NCBI GenBank assembly: GCA_030041985.1
Contig: JASIAM010000227.1
Coordinates: 1 to 33,258, forward strand
DNA from: Bryobacteraceae bacterium
GTDB lineage: Bacteria; Acidobacteriota; Terriglobia; Bryobacterales; Bryobacteraceae
DNA length: 33,258 nucleotides
Direction: 5' to 3'
Shown here piece after piece: positions 15,589-23,922 of this stretch (within the stretch, counting starts at the first letter, position 1; each line of letters begins with the position of its first letter). A program made the position numbers and the translations under genes. The notes beneath the pieces are model-generated. The model saw only the letters and a program-made list of their open reading frames with translations, had not been told where the DNA came from and searched no databases.

Positions 15589-16894
15589 TATTTCGCCGCG
15601 GATCGAGGATAATGCATCGTTCATCCGGCGCGAGAGGCAGCTACAGCGGTTGGTCACGGCTTATATCGTCGCGGGCCTGCTGTTTATGCTGCTTCCGGGC
15701 ACGTTCCTGGGTGTGTGGAATTTGCTTTCGATCAGCGCCCAGCACACCGTGGACACCCTTTCGCCCGCGTGGTTGCAGGCGCACGGGCATGCGCAGATCT
15801 TCGGCTGGTTGGGAACATTCATTCTGGGCATCGGCTTCTACTCGCTTTCGAAGATGGGGAACTTGGCGCCGTTCGCGGTCTCCCGGGGGTGGCTGTCCTT
15901 TGGATTGTGGACCGCAGGAGTCTCCTTGCGGTGGATCGCAAACATTACCGGCTGGGAATGGCGGGGATTGCTGCCGCTCTCAGCGGCATTCGAACTGGCC
16001 GGCTTCCTCCTTTTCTTTGTCACCGTGATCAGGCATAAGCCGGCGTCCCTGTCCGGTCCGCCGCGGAAGAAGGACGCTTGGATGATCGTAGTCATCGGGG
16101 CGACCCTTGCCTTCCTCGCGACGCTGCTGGTGAATTTCGGCGCGACCATCTATGTTTCCAAATACGGTGACTCACCGGCCGTATCCTTCCGGTTCGACCA
16201 AAGGCTTCTCGTGCTTCCGACGTGGGGTTTTCTGGTTCCCACTGTTTGGGGTTTCAACGCCCGGTGGCTGCCGACCTTCCTTGGAATCAGGTCTCCGCTC
16301 GCAAGGCCCTTATACGCAGCGATGCTCACCGCGTGGGCCGGGATTGCGATGATGTTGAATGGTTATGTGCTGTACTCAACGATGGTTCTTTCCGTAGCCG
16401 CGATCCTGGCCATTTCCGCACTACGCATCTTCAAGCGGCCCGTGCAGCCGGCAAAGGTCAACGGCGTTCATCACAGCTTCCCGATTTTTATCCGAATCGC
16501 TTATATATGGTTACTTGCGTCGGCACTGTTGTCCGTCGCCGCGGCCCTAACCGATCGGGCGGGAGGAGTCTGGGGAGCCTCGCGGCACGCCCTGACCGTT
16601 GGTTTTCTGGCAACCATGGTGTTCTCCATCGGCCCCAGGATTCTCCCGGCGTTTTGCGGTTCGCGAATTCTCTTCAGCCCGAAGTTGATGCTCCTTTCAC
16701 TGGTCTTCCTGAACATCGGTTGCCTGTTGCGCGTTTGCTCGGAGATCATGGCCTATGAAGGTTACGCCAATCACGCCTGGTCCGTGCTACCGGTGTCGGC
16801 CGTCATTGAGCTTGCGGCCGTGACTATATTCGCACTGAACCTGGGGTGGACCTTCATGCGCCCACCGGCTCACCTCATGGAAGCGGCCCGCTGA
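15575..16894 (+). CDS. nnrS: NnrS-family membrane protein
   Basis: A 439-residue polytopic inner-membrane protein with about 12 hydrophobic segments. NnrS is a heme- and copper-containing protein that relieves nitrosative stress, often controlled by NnrR or Dnr. Here an HGHAQIFGWLGTFILGIGFY motif near residues 70-89 (H70, H72) resembles the His-rich helix of the family and of heme-copper oxidase subunit I relatives, and RHALTVGFLATMVFSIGPRILPAF in the C-terminal half matches the NnrS signature. ATG 15575 is chosen for its AAGGAG (15562-15567) and because it begins directly before the first membrane part; the frame is open upstream but overlaps ric out of frame. A heme-copper-oxidase-like relative is the alternative. 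Confidence 0.75.
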   Translation: MSPINISPRIEDNASFIRRERQLQRLVTAYIVAGLLFMLLPGTFLGVWNLLSISAQHTVDTLSPAWLQAHGHAQIFGWLGTFILGIGFYSLSKMGNLAPFAVSRGWLSFGLWTAGVSLRWIANITGWEWRGLLPLSAAFELAGFLLFFVTVIRHKPASLSGPPRKKDAWMIVVIGATLAFLATLLVNFGATIYVSKYGDSPAVSFRFDQRLLVLPTWGFLVPTVWGFNARWLPTFLGIRSPLARPLYAAMLTAWAGIAMMLNGYVLYSTMVLSVAAILAISALRIFKRPVQPAKVNGVHHSFPIFIRIAYIWLLASALLSVAAALTDRAGGVWGASRHALTVGFLATMVFSIGPRILPAFCGSRILFSPKLMLLSLVFLNIGCLLRVCSEIMAYEGYANHAWSVLPVSAVIELAAVTIFALNLGWTFMRPPAHLMEAAR

Positions 16895-16900
16895 GGACGT

Positions 16901-18568
16901 ATGATTGCTTTCGATGCAACACACAAAGCTGTTCACTATCCGCTCGACCGCCGGTTTCGTATCTGGATTCGGCCATCCATCCTGATCGGAGCCGGCATTG
17001 CGATTCTAGCTTTGATTGCCGCGGCCTGGATCCAAGTTGGCGTGATCGGCATGCCGCGGATTCCACCGGTTCCTCAGATTTATCCGAACAACTTTGCCGG
17101 GCCACATGGATTCCCGCTTTGGGTTCGGTACTGTCATTTCTTCAATTTCTTTTTCGTAATGCTTCTGATCCGCAGCGGCCTTTCGATCTTGATGGATCAT
17201 CCGCGGCTGTATTTTAATGACCATTGCACTCCCGGAAGCGAATGGGTCCGTTTTACGCCGCTCGAAGTTCCTCGCGATCGAATTTGGACCGCCAAAGACG
17301 ACGCCCGCTATATTTCTCCGGTAATCGGCACTCCTGGATACCGTCACACGATCGGCATCGCGCGGATCTGGCATTTCATCGTGGTCCACGGATTCATCAT
17401 CACGGGCGTTTTCTTCATTGCCATGCTTTTTGCGACCCAGCAGTGGAGGCGTTTGGTGCCAACGTCTCCGCTGGTGCTGGTGCAGGCATGGAATACCTGG
17501 GTGCACTACGCGACGTTTCACATGCCCGCGGAGCCGAACGGATTTTACGGCTACAACGCCTTGCAGCAGATCGCCTATTTCGTGGCGGTTTTTGTGTTCG
17601 GCGTGCTTGCCATCCTAACCGGCATCGCGATGTCACCGGCAGTGGTGAACCGGTTTCCATGGTACGCGAAGATATTTGGGGGAAGGCAGTCGGCCCGGTC
17701 CATTCACTTCCTTACCATGCTCGGCTTTCTAGCGTTCTTAGTGGTGCATGTGACTCTAATCGTGATGACCGGCTTTCGAAGGAACATGAATCACATTGTC
17801 ATGGGCGCCGATGATCAAGAGCGTCTGGGTATGCTGCTGGGCTTTGCAGGCATTGGCCTGGTGATCCTTTCGTGGATCGCGGCGCACTACCTGTCTTGGT
17901 TCCACCCCCGCCTATTGCAGCATACGCTCAAGTCCGTAACCTATCCAATGCAGCTCCTTACGCTCAATCGTTTGGCCCCGCAGCAGAAATATGCCGAGGA
18001 CGAGATCTCGCCGTACTTCTGGCCAAATGGAAAGATGCCGGTCCGCGACGACTGGAAGCGCATCGCGGAAGGCAGCTTCGAGAGCTTTCGGCTCAAGGTG
18101 GGAGGCCTGGTGGAGCGGCCGGTTGCGCTTTCCCTTGCCGATCTCGAGAAACTCGGAGAGGTCGAACATATCACCATGCATCACTGCATCCAGGGATGGA
18201 GCGGCATCGCCAAATGGGGCGGCATACCCATGAAGGCGCTCATCGATCTGGTGCGCCCAAAGCCGGAGGCCGCCGCGGTTGCCTTCTTCTCTTTCGGTGA
18301 AGCTCTCTACGGCGGACCCTATTATGACACGCAGAGCCTGGAGAATGTTTTGAAGCCACAGTGTCTGCTAGCCTCGCGGATGAACGGGCAACGGCTCCCG
18401 CTGGTATACGGGGCGCCGTTGCGGCTGCGCGTCGAGAACCAGCTTGGCTACAAAATGGTCAAGTGGATCGAACGCATTGAGTTCATACAGTCCGAGAAGC
18501 TGCTGGGAAAAGGAGAAGGCGGCAAGAACGAGGACGATGAATACTTCGATTTGCTGCCCAACATCTGA
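16901..18568 (+). CDS. Cytochrome-b membrane domain fused to sulfite-oxidase-family molybdopterin domain
   Basis: A 555-residue fusion. Residues about 20-335 form six likely membrane helices with heme-b-type histidines, including H158, H163, H269 and H283 (HFLTMLGFLAFLVVHV has the 14-residue His spacing of b561-type cytochromes). Residues about 385-530 form a sulfite-oxidase/YedY-type molybdopterin domain, with the Mo-ligand Cys429 in HHCIQGWSGIAKWGG. The protein would pass electrons between the quinone pool and the Mo centre. There is no Tat signal; with a basic N-terminus and six helices the Mo domain would lie in the cytoplasm, unlike periplasmic MsrP. It starts six bases after the nnrS-like stop and overlaps the HPP gene (TGATG). 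The substrate is unknown; nitrite, nitrate, sulfoxide or sulfite are all possible. Confidence 0.85.
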   Translation: MIAFDATHKAVHYPLDRRFRIWIRPSILIGAGIAILALIAAAWIQVGVIGMPRIPPVPQIYPNNFAGPHGFPLWVRYCHFFNFFFVMLLIRSGLSILMDHPRLYFNDHCTPGSEWVRFTPLEVPRDRIWTAKDDARYISPVIGTPGYRHTIGIARIWHFIVVHGFIITGVFFIAMLFATQQWRRLVPTSPLVLVQAWNTWVHYATFHMPAEPNGFYGYNALQQIAYFVAVFVFGVLAILTGIAMSPAVVNRFPWYAKIFGGRQSARSIHFLTMLGFLAFLVVHVTLIVMTGFRRNMNHIVMGADDQERLGMLLGFAGIGLVILSWIAAHYLSWFHPRLLQHTLKSVTYPMQLLTLNRLAPQQKYAEDEISPYFWPNGKMPVRDDWKRIAEGSFESFRLKVGGLVERPVALSLADLEKLGEVEHITMHHCIQGWSGIAKWGGIPMKALIDLVRPKPEAAAVAFFSFGEALYGGPYYDTQSLENVLKPQCLLASRMNGQRLPLVYGAPLRLRVENQLGYKMVKWIERIEFIQSEKLLGKGEGGKNEDDEYFDLLPNI

Positions 18569-19212
18569 TGGGGGATCTCGATTCGCCTGCCACTCGGGTT
18601 GCCGGCCGGGAGCGCGCCGGGCCTGATCACGTTCGCCTGTTGCTCGAACGGCTCCGTCTCAATTGGTTGCTGCAGCGCTTTCCGCCGCGGCTGGTGCGGG
18701 CGCTCTATGTATTTGTGAATAGCTTCGTTACGATCGGCGCCCTTGCACTATTGGCGCTGGTAAGCCGCAATCCGTTTGTGTTTCCGTCGCTCGGACCGAC
18801 GGCATATCTACTCTTCTTCTCTCCGCGCGCCAAAGCCTCCAGTCCGCGCAACACGATCTTGGGTCACGCGATCGGGCTCCTATGCGGCTATGGAGCGTTC
18901 GTTGTCACGGGGGCCGGTAGCTTGCCATTCGGCGGGCATACCGGCATCTTCTGGCCACGAATCCTGGCGGCGGCTCTGTCACTGGCGGCCACAGGGGCAT
19001 GCATGGTTCTTTTCGAAGTCAGCCATCCGCCAGCCGGCGCCACCACTCTGATCGTGTCACTCGGAATCATTTGGCGCCCACGCGAACTGGTCATCATCGA
19101 AATTGCGGTGCTGCTGCTCGTTATCCAGGCCCTGATAATCAATCGCCTTGCCGGCTTGTCTTACCCATTGTGGAATGCCCCTACGGACAGCCCAATCGAA
19201 GAGTGCCGGTAA
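18568..19212 (+). CDS. HPP-family membrane protein, possible nitrite carrier
   Basis: A 214-residue inner-membrane protein with four to five helices. The family motif SHPPAGATTLIVSLG is at residues 152-166 and FPSLGPTAYLLFFSP near 72-86, both typical of HPP proteins. Members from cyanobacteria and plastids transport nitrite, which fits a place after ric, nnrS and the Mo enzyme; this is inference from family and context. The ATG overlaps the stop of the fusion gene (TGATG), so the two are coupled. The N-terminal 40 residues are charged and cytoplasmic. It is the last gene of the cluster; a decayed TetR gene lies on the other strand at its 3' end, and no clear terminator hairpin was seen. Confidence 0.85.
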   Translation: MGDLDSPATRVAGRERAGPDHVRLLLERLRLNWLLQRFPPRLVRALYVFVNSFVTIGALALLALVSRNPFVFPSLGPTAYLLFFSPRAKASSPRNTILGHAIGLLCGYGAFVVTGAGSLPFGGHTGIFWPRILAAALSLAATGACMVLFEVSHPPAGATTLIVSLGIIWRPRELVIIEIAVLLLVIQALIINRLAGLSYPLWNAPTDSPIEECR

Positions 19213-19686
19213 GTACTCGGATCGAGCCGCTTTTGGGACTAGTTTTGGGGGCACCTCAGCAAGGTTCAGGGCACTCCTGCGAGCCGCCGTGCCTTCATGC
19301 GCCGGTGGACGCCCGGATTTTTCGACCGCGTACTGCTCCAAAGCGTCTCTCTGGCCGGCTTCGCGCAGTTGCCCATCGATGACTAGCATCGATATCCCGT
19401 GGACGACCGCCCAGACGAATCCTGCCATCAGCACCGGGTCGTCGCGGCGCATGAGACCGGCATTCTGCTGATCCACCAGGGAGTCGAGCAGGATTTGGAA
19501 AGCTGTTTTTTCCGGAGAGTAGATGGGGACAGGAACAGCCTCATAGGCAGCGCGATATAGGCCTTGTGTGAGATCGGGATAGTTAGTCCGTGATGTGCGC
19601 GCGCCGGCGACTCTCTCCTGATATCGGGTCTCGGAGTGACTGGCGCTCTGCGATTTCGAGCGTTGCCCGCGAGACGCGGCGCACAC
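19057..19686 (-). pseudogene. TetR-family regulator remnant, DNA-binding domain missing
   Basis: The middle of this minus-strand frame (about 19311-19581) reads as the C-terminal ligand-binding domain of a TetR regulator: YPDLTQGLYRAAYEA, then LLDSLVDQQNAGLMRRDDPVLMAGFVWAVVHGISMLVIDG. The helix-turn-helix that should precede it is absent: the first 35 residues have no such pattern, and no other frame between 19581 and 19740 supplies one. The 3' part runs antisense through the HPP gene, so the original stop is also lost. It is most likely a truncated, non-functional gene. Its position beside the promoter of the Oar-like receptor suggests that it once controlled that gene. Confidence 0.65.
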
Positions 19687-19738
19687 TAAGACTGAGGGTG
19701 ACGTGAGACGAAGGTCAGTGGCGCAACGCCGATTTTTG

Positions 19739-19767
19739 TTGAATTTTGTGTCAATCTCTTATATACT
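19739..19767 (+). promoter_or_regulatory. Sigma70-type promoter of the Oar-like receptor gene
   Basis: TTGAAT (19739-19744) and TATACT (19762-19767) are separated by 17 bases in an AT-rich patch, the best housekeeping-type promoter in the window. Transcription would start near 19774, leaving a leader of about 65 bases before the TTG start at 19840. Confidence 0.65.
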
Positions 19768-19839
19768 CTCTAGGACCTTTGGGTAGGTCTCGCGAGATCC
19801 CCAAGACTTTTTGGGCGACCGCTTTTAGGGGGGCAAATT

Positions 19840-22800
19840 TTGCGCACATTTTTCATCGCGGGGTTAGTTGTGTCTGTAGCCGCCATTGCACCGCTGGCGT
19901 GGGGCCAAGGCGGTTTGGGAACCATTACGGGGACGGTTAGCGACCCGACAGGTCTAGCTATTGCCGGTGCTTCGGTCGAAGCCACCAACAGCGAAACCGG
20001 GGTCGTGTATTCGGCGGCATCGACTAGCGCCGGTAATTACACAGTCCCGAATCTGCCGGTCGGCACCTATACGGTAACAGCGACTGCGCCGGGCTTCAAA
20101 ACCTACACTCACACCAACCTGGCTCTCACCGCGACACAAGTGTTAAGGGAAAATATCGCGCTTCAAATCGGCGCGGCCACCGAGTCAGTTACCGTCCAAG
20201 CCGAGGCTTCGCTGCTCAAGACAGAAACCGGCGAGCAGGCCCATAATGTTACTGTCGAGCAACTTGACGATACGCCTCTGTTAGGCATCGGAACCGTCAA
20301 CTCGGGCACCTCCGGTTACCGCAATCCTTACAACTCACTGATGGTCCTGCCGGGCGTCAGCAATTACTCCGTCACTAATGAATCAATAACGGTGAACGGC
20401 CTCGCCAGTAACACCAATCTCCTTGTCGAGACGATGCGCATCGATGGTATGGATGCGACCAATCGTATTTTGGGGAGTACCAGCGACTATCCGCAGATGA
20501 CTCAGCCCAATGCGGACGCGATTCAGGAAATTGCGTATCAGACCAGTAATTACGCCCCGGAATTCGGACAAGCGGGCAGCGTAGTCATCAACATGACTAT
20601 GAAATCGGGCACCAATCAGTATCACGGCACCGGCTTCGACTATTTCGTGAACGAAGACTTGAACTCGGGCTACCCTTTCAGCAGTAACGGCGAAGGAGGC
20701 AAGTACCGGCCCCGCAATCGCCGCAACGATTTTGGCGGCACCCTGGGCGGCCCCGTACGCATCCCGAAGCTCTATAACGGGAAGGATAAGACCTTCTTCT
20801 TCTGGAGCTATGAAGAGTACCTGGAGACTGACCTCTACTCCTTCACCGATACGGTGCCCACAGCGGCTTATCGGAATGGGGATTTTTCGGCGATTTCGGT
20901 GAATGGAGGTTGCAGTCTGTGCGCGGCTCAAGGGATTCCTACTGTGCCTTTAGGCGGCGCCGGCTACACGGACGCTTTAGGCCGGCCGATGTACGCCAAT
21001 GAGATTTACGATCCGGCCACGCGGGGAGTCAACCCGGCCAATAACCTGGGATACGCCAATCCGTTCCCCAATAACATGATTCCGGCCAGCCGCTTCAATT
21101 CGACCGCGCTGGCATTTGAATCACTCTTCCCCCAGCCGACGAATTCGAATCTTGTGGGCAACTATGCCGCCAGCATCTCCGGGGGACGCTACTCGGCTAT
21201 CCCGGCGTTGAAGGTCGATGAAATCATCAGTTCCAGGGACAAGGTATCGTTCTATTGGTCGAGGAACAACACCCAAAGCCAGATCGCGTATCCTCTCGGA
21301 AACGCGGATGGTCTGCCAGAGGAGATTGGCAATTACCGCGGCACCTTCATTCCCACCGATACGTACCGGCTCAACTATGACCGCACTCTGACACCGACCC
21401 TGCTGCTGCACGTGGGCGGCGGCTATTTGTGGACGAGTTTCAACGATCACGCGCCGTTCCTGAACTTTAATCCCTCGCAATTCGGTCTTTCGGGCTTTGT
21501 CATGGATCGCCAATTCCCCTACTTATTTGGAATGTGCACGAACGCGGCAGGGGTTTCCACCACCACCGTGCCCGTGTGCGCCGGTGGCTATGGCGGCATG
21601 CAAGCAATCGGGACCGCTTCCCAAGCCCAATCGCAAGATTACGAGTATAAGCCTACCTTCAACACCAATTTGACGTGGGTCAAAGGCAATCACACGTTCA
21701 AGGCCGGGGCGGAACTGATAGTAGAAGGCTTCACTACCGGAAGTTTCCCCGGAGTGCTGCTGCAGTCCGGCGTCGCCGCCACCTCGCAACCGTTCACTCC
21801 GACGGCCAGTTTCAATGGATACACCACCGGCTTCGGCTACGCCAGTTTCCTGTTAGGCGACCTCGGCACATCCGCGGCATACCCCAACGCTACGCAGCAG
21901 AACGCAGACGAGTTGTTCCGGCGCAATGGCTATCAGCAATGGGCGCTTTTCCTGCAAGATTCGTGGAAGCTGACACGCAAACTCACCGTCGATTACGGCG
22001 TGCGCTGGGATTATGCCACTGCAGAGAGAGAGGAGTACGGACGCTTGGGACAGTTGGACGGGAGTTTGCCGAATACCAGTGCCGGCGGCCGCCTGGGCGC
22101 GATTGAGTACGCCAGCACCTGCAACTGCAACTTCTATAAACCTACCTATCCGTTCGCGATCGGGCCGCGGCTGGGCGTGGCCTATCAGCTCACTCCCAAA
22201 ACGGTGTTCCGCGGCGGATGGGGATTCAATTACCAGTTCATTGGTAATAACGCCGGCGGCGTTTTTGCCACGAATGGAGTCTATCCTCTGGCCGGAATCA
22301 ACCCGTACGTAAACATCTCAACTCCGGGGTCGATTGTGACGCCGACCTGGCCGGTCACCAACCCGGACATCTATCCGGTTGCCGGCACCGTCGGAGGTCT
22401 CCCCACTGGTATTGCGCCCGACCAGAACGAAAACCGGCCGCCGCGCATCAACAATTTCAGCATCGGCTTCCAACGCCAGGTTACGCCGAATTTCATTGTG
22501 GAGGCCTCTTATGTGGGCAACCGCGCCGTCTGGACGGCCGGAGCGCTGAACGTCGGCCCTCTGGGTGAACTGAGCCAGATTTCCCCGCAAACGTTTGCGA
22601 CCTATGGCTTGTTCCCTTACCCCGGAACCGGCCCCTGCTCCTCGGGAACCGGGGTGTGCTCCAGTTCGAGCTACAACAATTACAACGATTACCTGTTGCT
22701 GTCGCAGCCGCTCAGCAGCGCGTCGGTGAAATCCGCCATGACGGCACGCGGTTTCCCCAATTTTCTGCCGTACTCCGGCTTCCCCACCTCGGACTCACTG

Positions 22801-23697
22801 CTGCAGGCGCTTTATCCGTACCCGCAGTTCGGCAATATCGCCATCACGGGATCCCCGACCGGTGATTCCAAGTATGACTCGCTGCAAATTAAGGCGAACA
22901 AGCGCCTCTCGCACGGCTTCCAGGTGAACGGCTCTTTCACCTGGGCCCAAGGCTTCTATCGCCCCCCGCGCCAGGACTTCTTTAATCCCGCCAGTGCCGT
23001 GTGGGAATTACAGCAGATCCCGCCGCGCGACCTGAACTTCAGTGCCATTTACACGGTGCCGAAAGCCAGTTTCCTGCCGCGTTATGCCAACGTGGTTACC
23101 AAGGATTGGCAAATCGCATTTTCTGCGAATTACCAGAGCGGCGCATTTTTAGCGCCTCCGACCAGCCCCACCCTGAATTACCTGCCGAGTGAGGATATCC
23201 GCGTTGCGGGCGCGCCGCTGTATACGTCAGGTGTGAACATCAATAATCTGAGCACCTACAACCCGTACTACACTCAGGTGCTGAATCCCAACGCTTGGGA
23301 GGCCTGCCCCGTCAACGCCACGTGCGCGGCGGCGTCTCAGGGCACTTCAAGCCTCACGGCGACGGTATACTACAAGGATTTCCGTGGACCCCGCGAGCCG
23401 TTGGAGAACGCCAGCATAGGCCGCCATTTCAGAGTTGGTAAGGAGGGCAAATACGACTTTTTCGTTCGCGCCGAATTCGTCAACATCTTCAACCGGACTA
23501 TCATGCCGGCCCCGACTACCACGAACCCGCAGAACGCGCCCGTGAAGGGCGCAGGCAACGGGACCATCTACACCAGCGGGTTCGGCATCATCAACGCCTA
23601 CCTGGCGCCGCTGACCGCATACGGGGCAACCACGACCCAAGGCACGGCCGCTCTACAGGGCCGCACGGGCACGCTGATCGCGCGTTTCCAGTTCTAA
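19840..23697 (+). CDS. Oar-like TonB-dependent receptor with carboxypeptidase-regulatory domain
   Basis: A 1285-residue outer-membrane protein of the large Oar/TonB-receptor type that is highly expanded in Acidobacteria and usually thought to import oligosaccharides, peptides or other polymers. A signal peptide covers residues 1-23 (FFIAGLVVSVAAIAPLAWGQ). Residues about 27-108 form the carboxypeptidase-regulatory beta domain (GTITGTVSDPTGLAIAGASV). A plug-like region follows with NSLMVLPGVSNY and the QEIAYQTSNYAPEFGQAGS segment, then a barrel of some 1000 residues ending in aromatic RFQF. The start is a TTG at 19840 with a GGGGGG ribosome-binding stretch at 19827-19832; no ATG or GTG lies before the signal peptide. 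No transporter genes accompany it, so its substrate cannot be inferred. Confidence 0.9.
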   Translation: MRTFFIAGLVVSVAAIAPLAWGQGGLGTITGTVSDPTGLAIAGASVEATNSETGVVYSAASTSAGNYTVPNLPVGTYTVTATAPGFKTYTHTNLALTATQVLRENIALQIGAATESVTVQAEASLLKTETGEQAHNVTVEQLDDTPLLGIGTVNSGTSGYRNPYNSLMVLPGVSNYSVTNESITVNGLASNTNLLVETMRIDGMDATNRILGSTSDYPQMTQPNADAIQEIAYQTSNYAPEFGQAGSVVINMTMKSGTNQYHGTGFDYFVNEDLNSGYPFSSNGEGGKYRPRNRRNDFGGTLGGPVRIPKLYNGKDKTFFFWSYEEYLETDLYSFTDTVPTAAYRNGDFSAISVNGGCSLCAAQGIPTVPLGGAGYTDALGRPMYANEIYDPATRGVNPANNLGYANPFPNNMIPASRFNSTALAFESLFPQPTNSNLVGNYAASISGGRYSAIPALKVDEIISSRDKVSFYWSRNNTQSQIAYPLGNADGLPEEIGNYRGTFIPTDTYRLNYDRTLTPTLLLHVGGGYLWTSFNDHAPFLNFNPSQFGLSGFVMDRQFPYLFGMCTNAAGVSTTTVPVCAGGYGGMQAIGTASQAQSQDYEYKPTFNTNLTWVKGNHTFKAGAELIVEGFTTGSFPGVLLQSGVAATSQPFTPTASFNGYTTGFGYASFLLGDLGTSAAYPNATQQNADELFRRNGYQQWALFLQDSWKLTRKLTVDYGVRWDYATAEREEYGRLGQLDGSLPNTSAGGRLGAIEYASTCNCNFYKPTYPFAIGPRLGVAYQLTPKTVFRGGWGFNYQFIGNNAGGVFATNGVYPLAGINPYVNISTPGSIVTPTWPVTNPDIYPVAGTVGGLPTGIAPDQNENRPPRINNFSIGFQRQVTPNFIVEASYVGNRAVWTAGALNVGPLGELSQISPQTFATYGLFPYPGTGPCSSGTGVCSSSSYNNYNDYLLLSQPLSSASVKSAMTARGFPNFLPYSGFPTSDSLLQALYPYPQFGNIAITGSPTGDSKYDSLQIKANKRLSHGFQVNGSFTWAQGFYRPPRQDFFNPASAVWELQQIPPRDLNFSAIYTVPKASFLPRYANVVTKDWQIAFSANYQSGAFLAPPTSPTLNYLPSEDIRVAGAPLYTSGVNINNLSTYNPYYTQVLNPNAWEACPVNATCAAASQGTSSLTATVYYKDFRGPREPLENASIGRHFRVGKEGKYDFFVRAEFVNIFNRTIMPAPTTTNPQNAPVKGAGNGTIYTSGFGIINAYLAPLTAYGATTTQGTAALQGRTGTLIARFQF

Positions 23698-23800
23698 ACC
23701 ACCTACCATTCGCGCAGCGGGCGGCTGATGGCTGAGGCCCAAGGCTTGCTCGCTCTGCAACCGGAGGGAGCTACAGGGCAGTTTTATTCCGGAACGGACG

Positions 23801-23899
23801 GTCGCTCCAACCGGCGGATGCTTGGATTCGATGCCGTTTATGGAAATGGATGGAGCGACACCGACTTGGTTCGTTTATCTTCCGGGCAGCATCGAATCC
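23801..23899. repeat. Two interleaved long inverted repeats in a convergent gap
   Basis: GTCGCTCCA (23801-23809) is a perfect inverted match to TGGAGCGAC (23851-23859), and GGATTCGATGC (23824-23834) to GCATCGAATCC (23889-23899). The second left arm lies inside the first loop and its right arm outside, so an RNA could fold as a pseudoknot. The element fills the 225-base gap between the receptor stop (23697) and the MFS stop (23923). No other gene is seen in that gap. It may be a termination or stability element for one or both converging transcripts, or a small mobile or intergenic repeat; no T-run follows. Confidence 0.5.
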
Positions 23900-23922
23900 G
23901 CTAACAAGAGACAACGGGCCGC

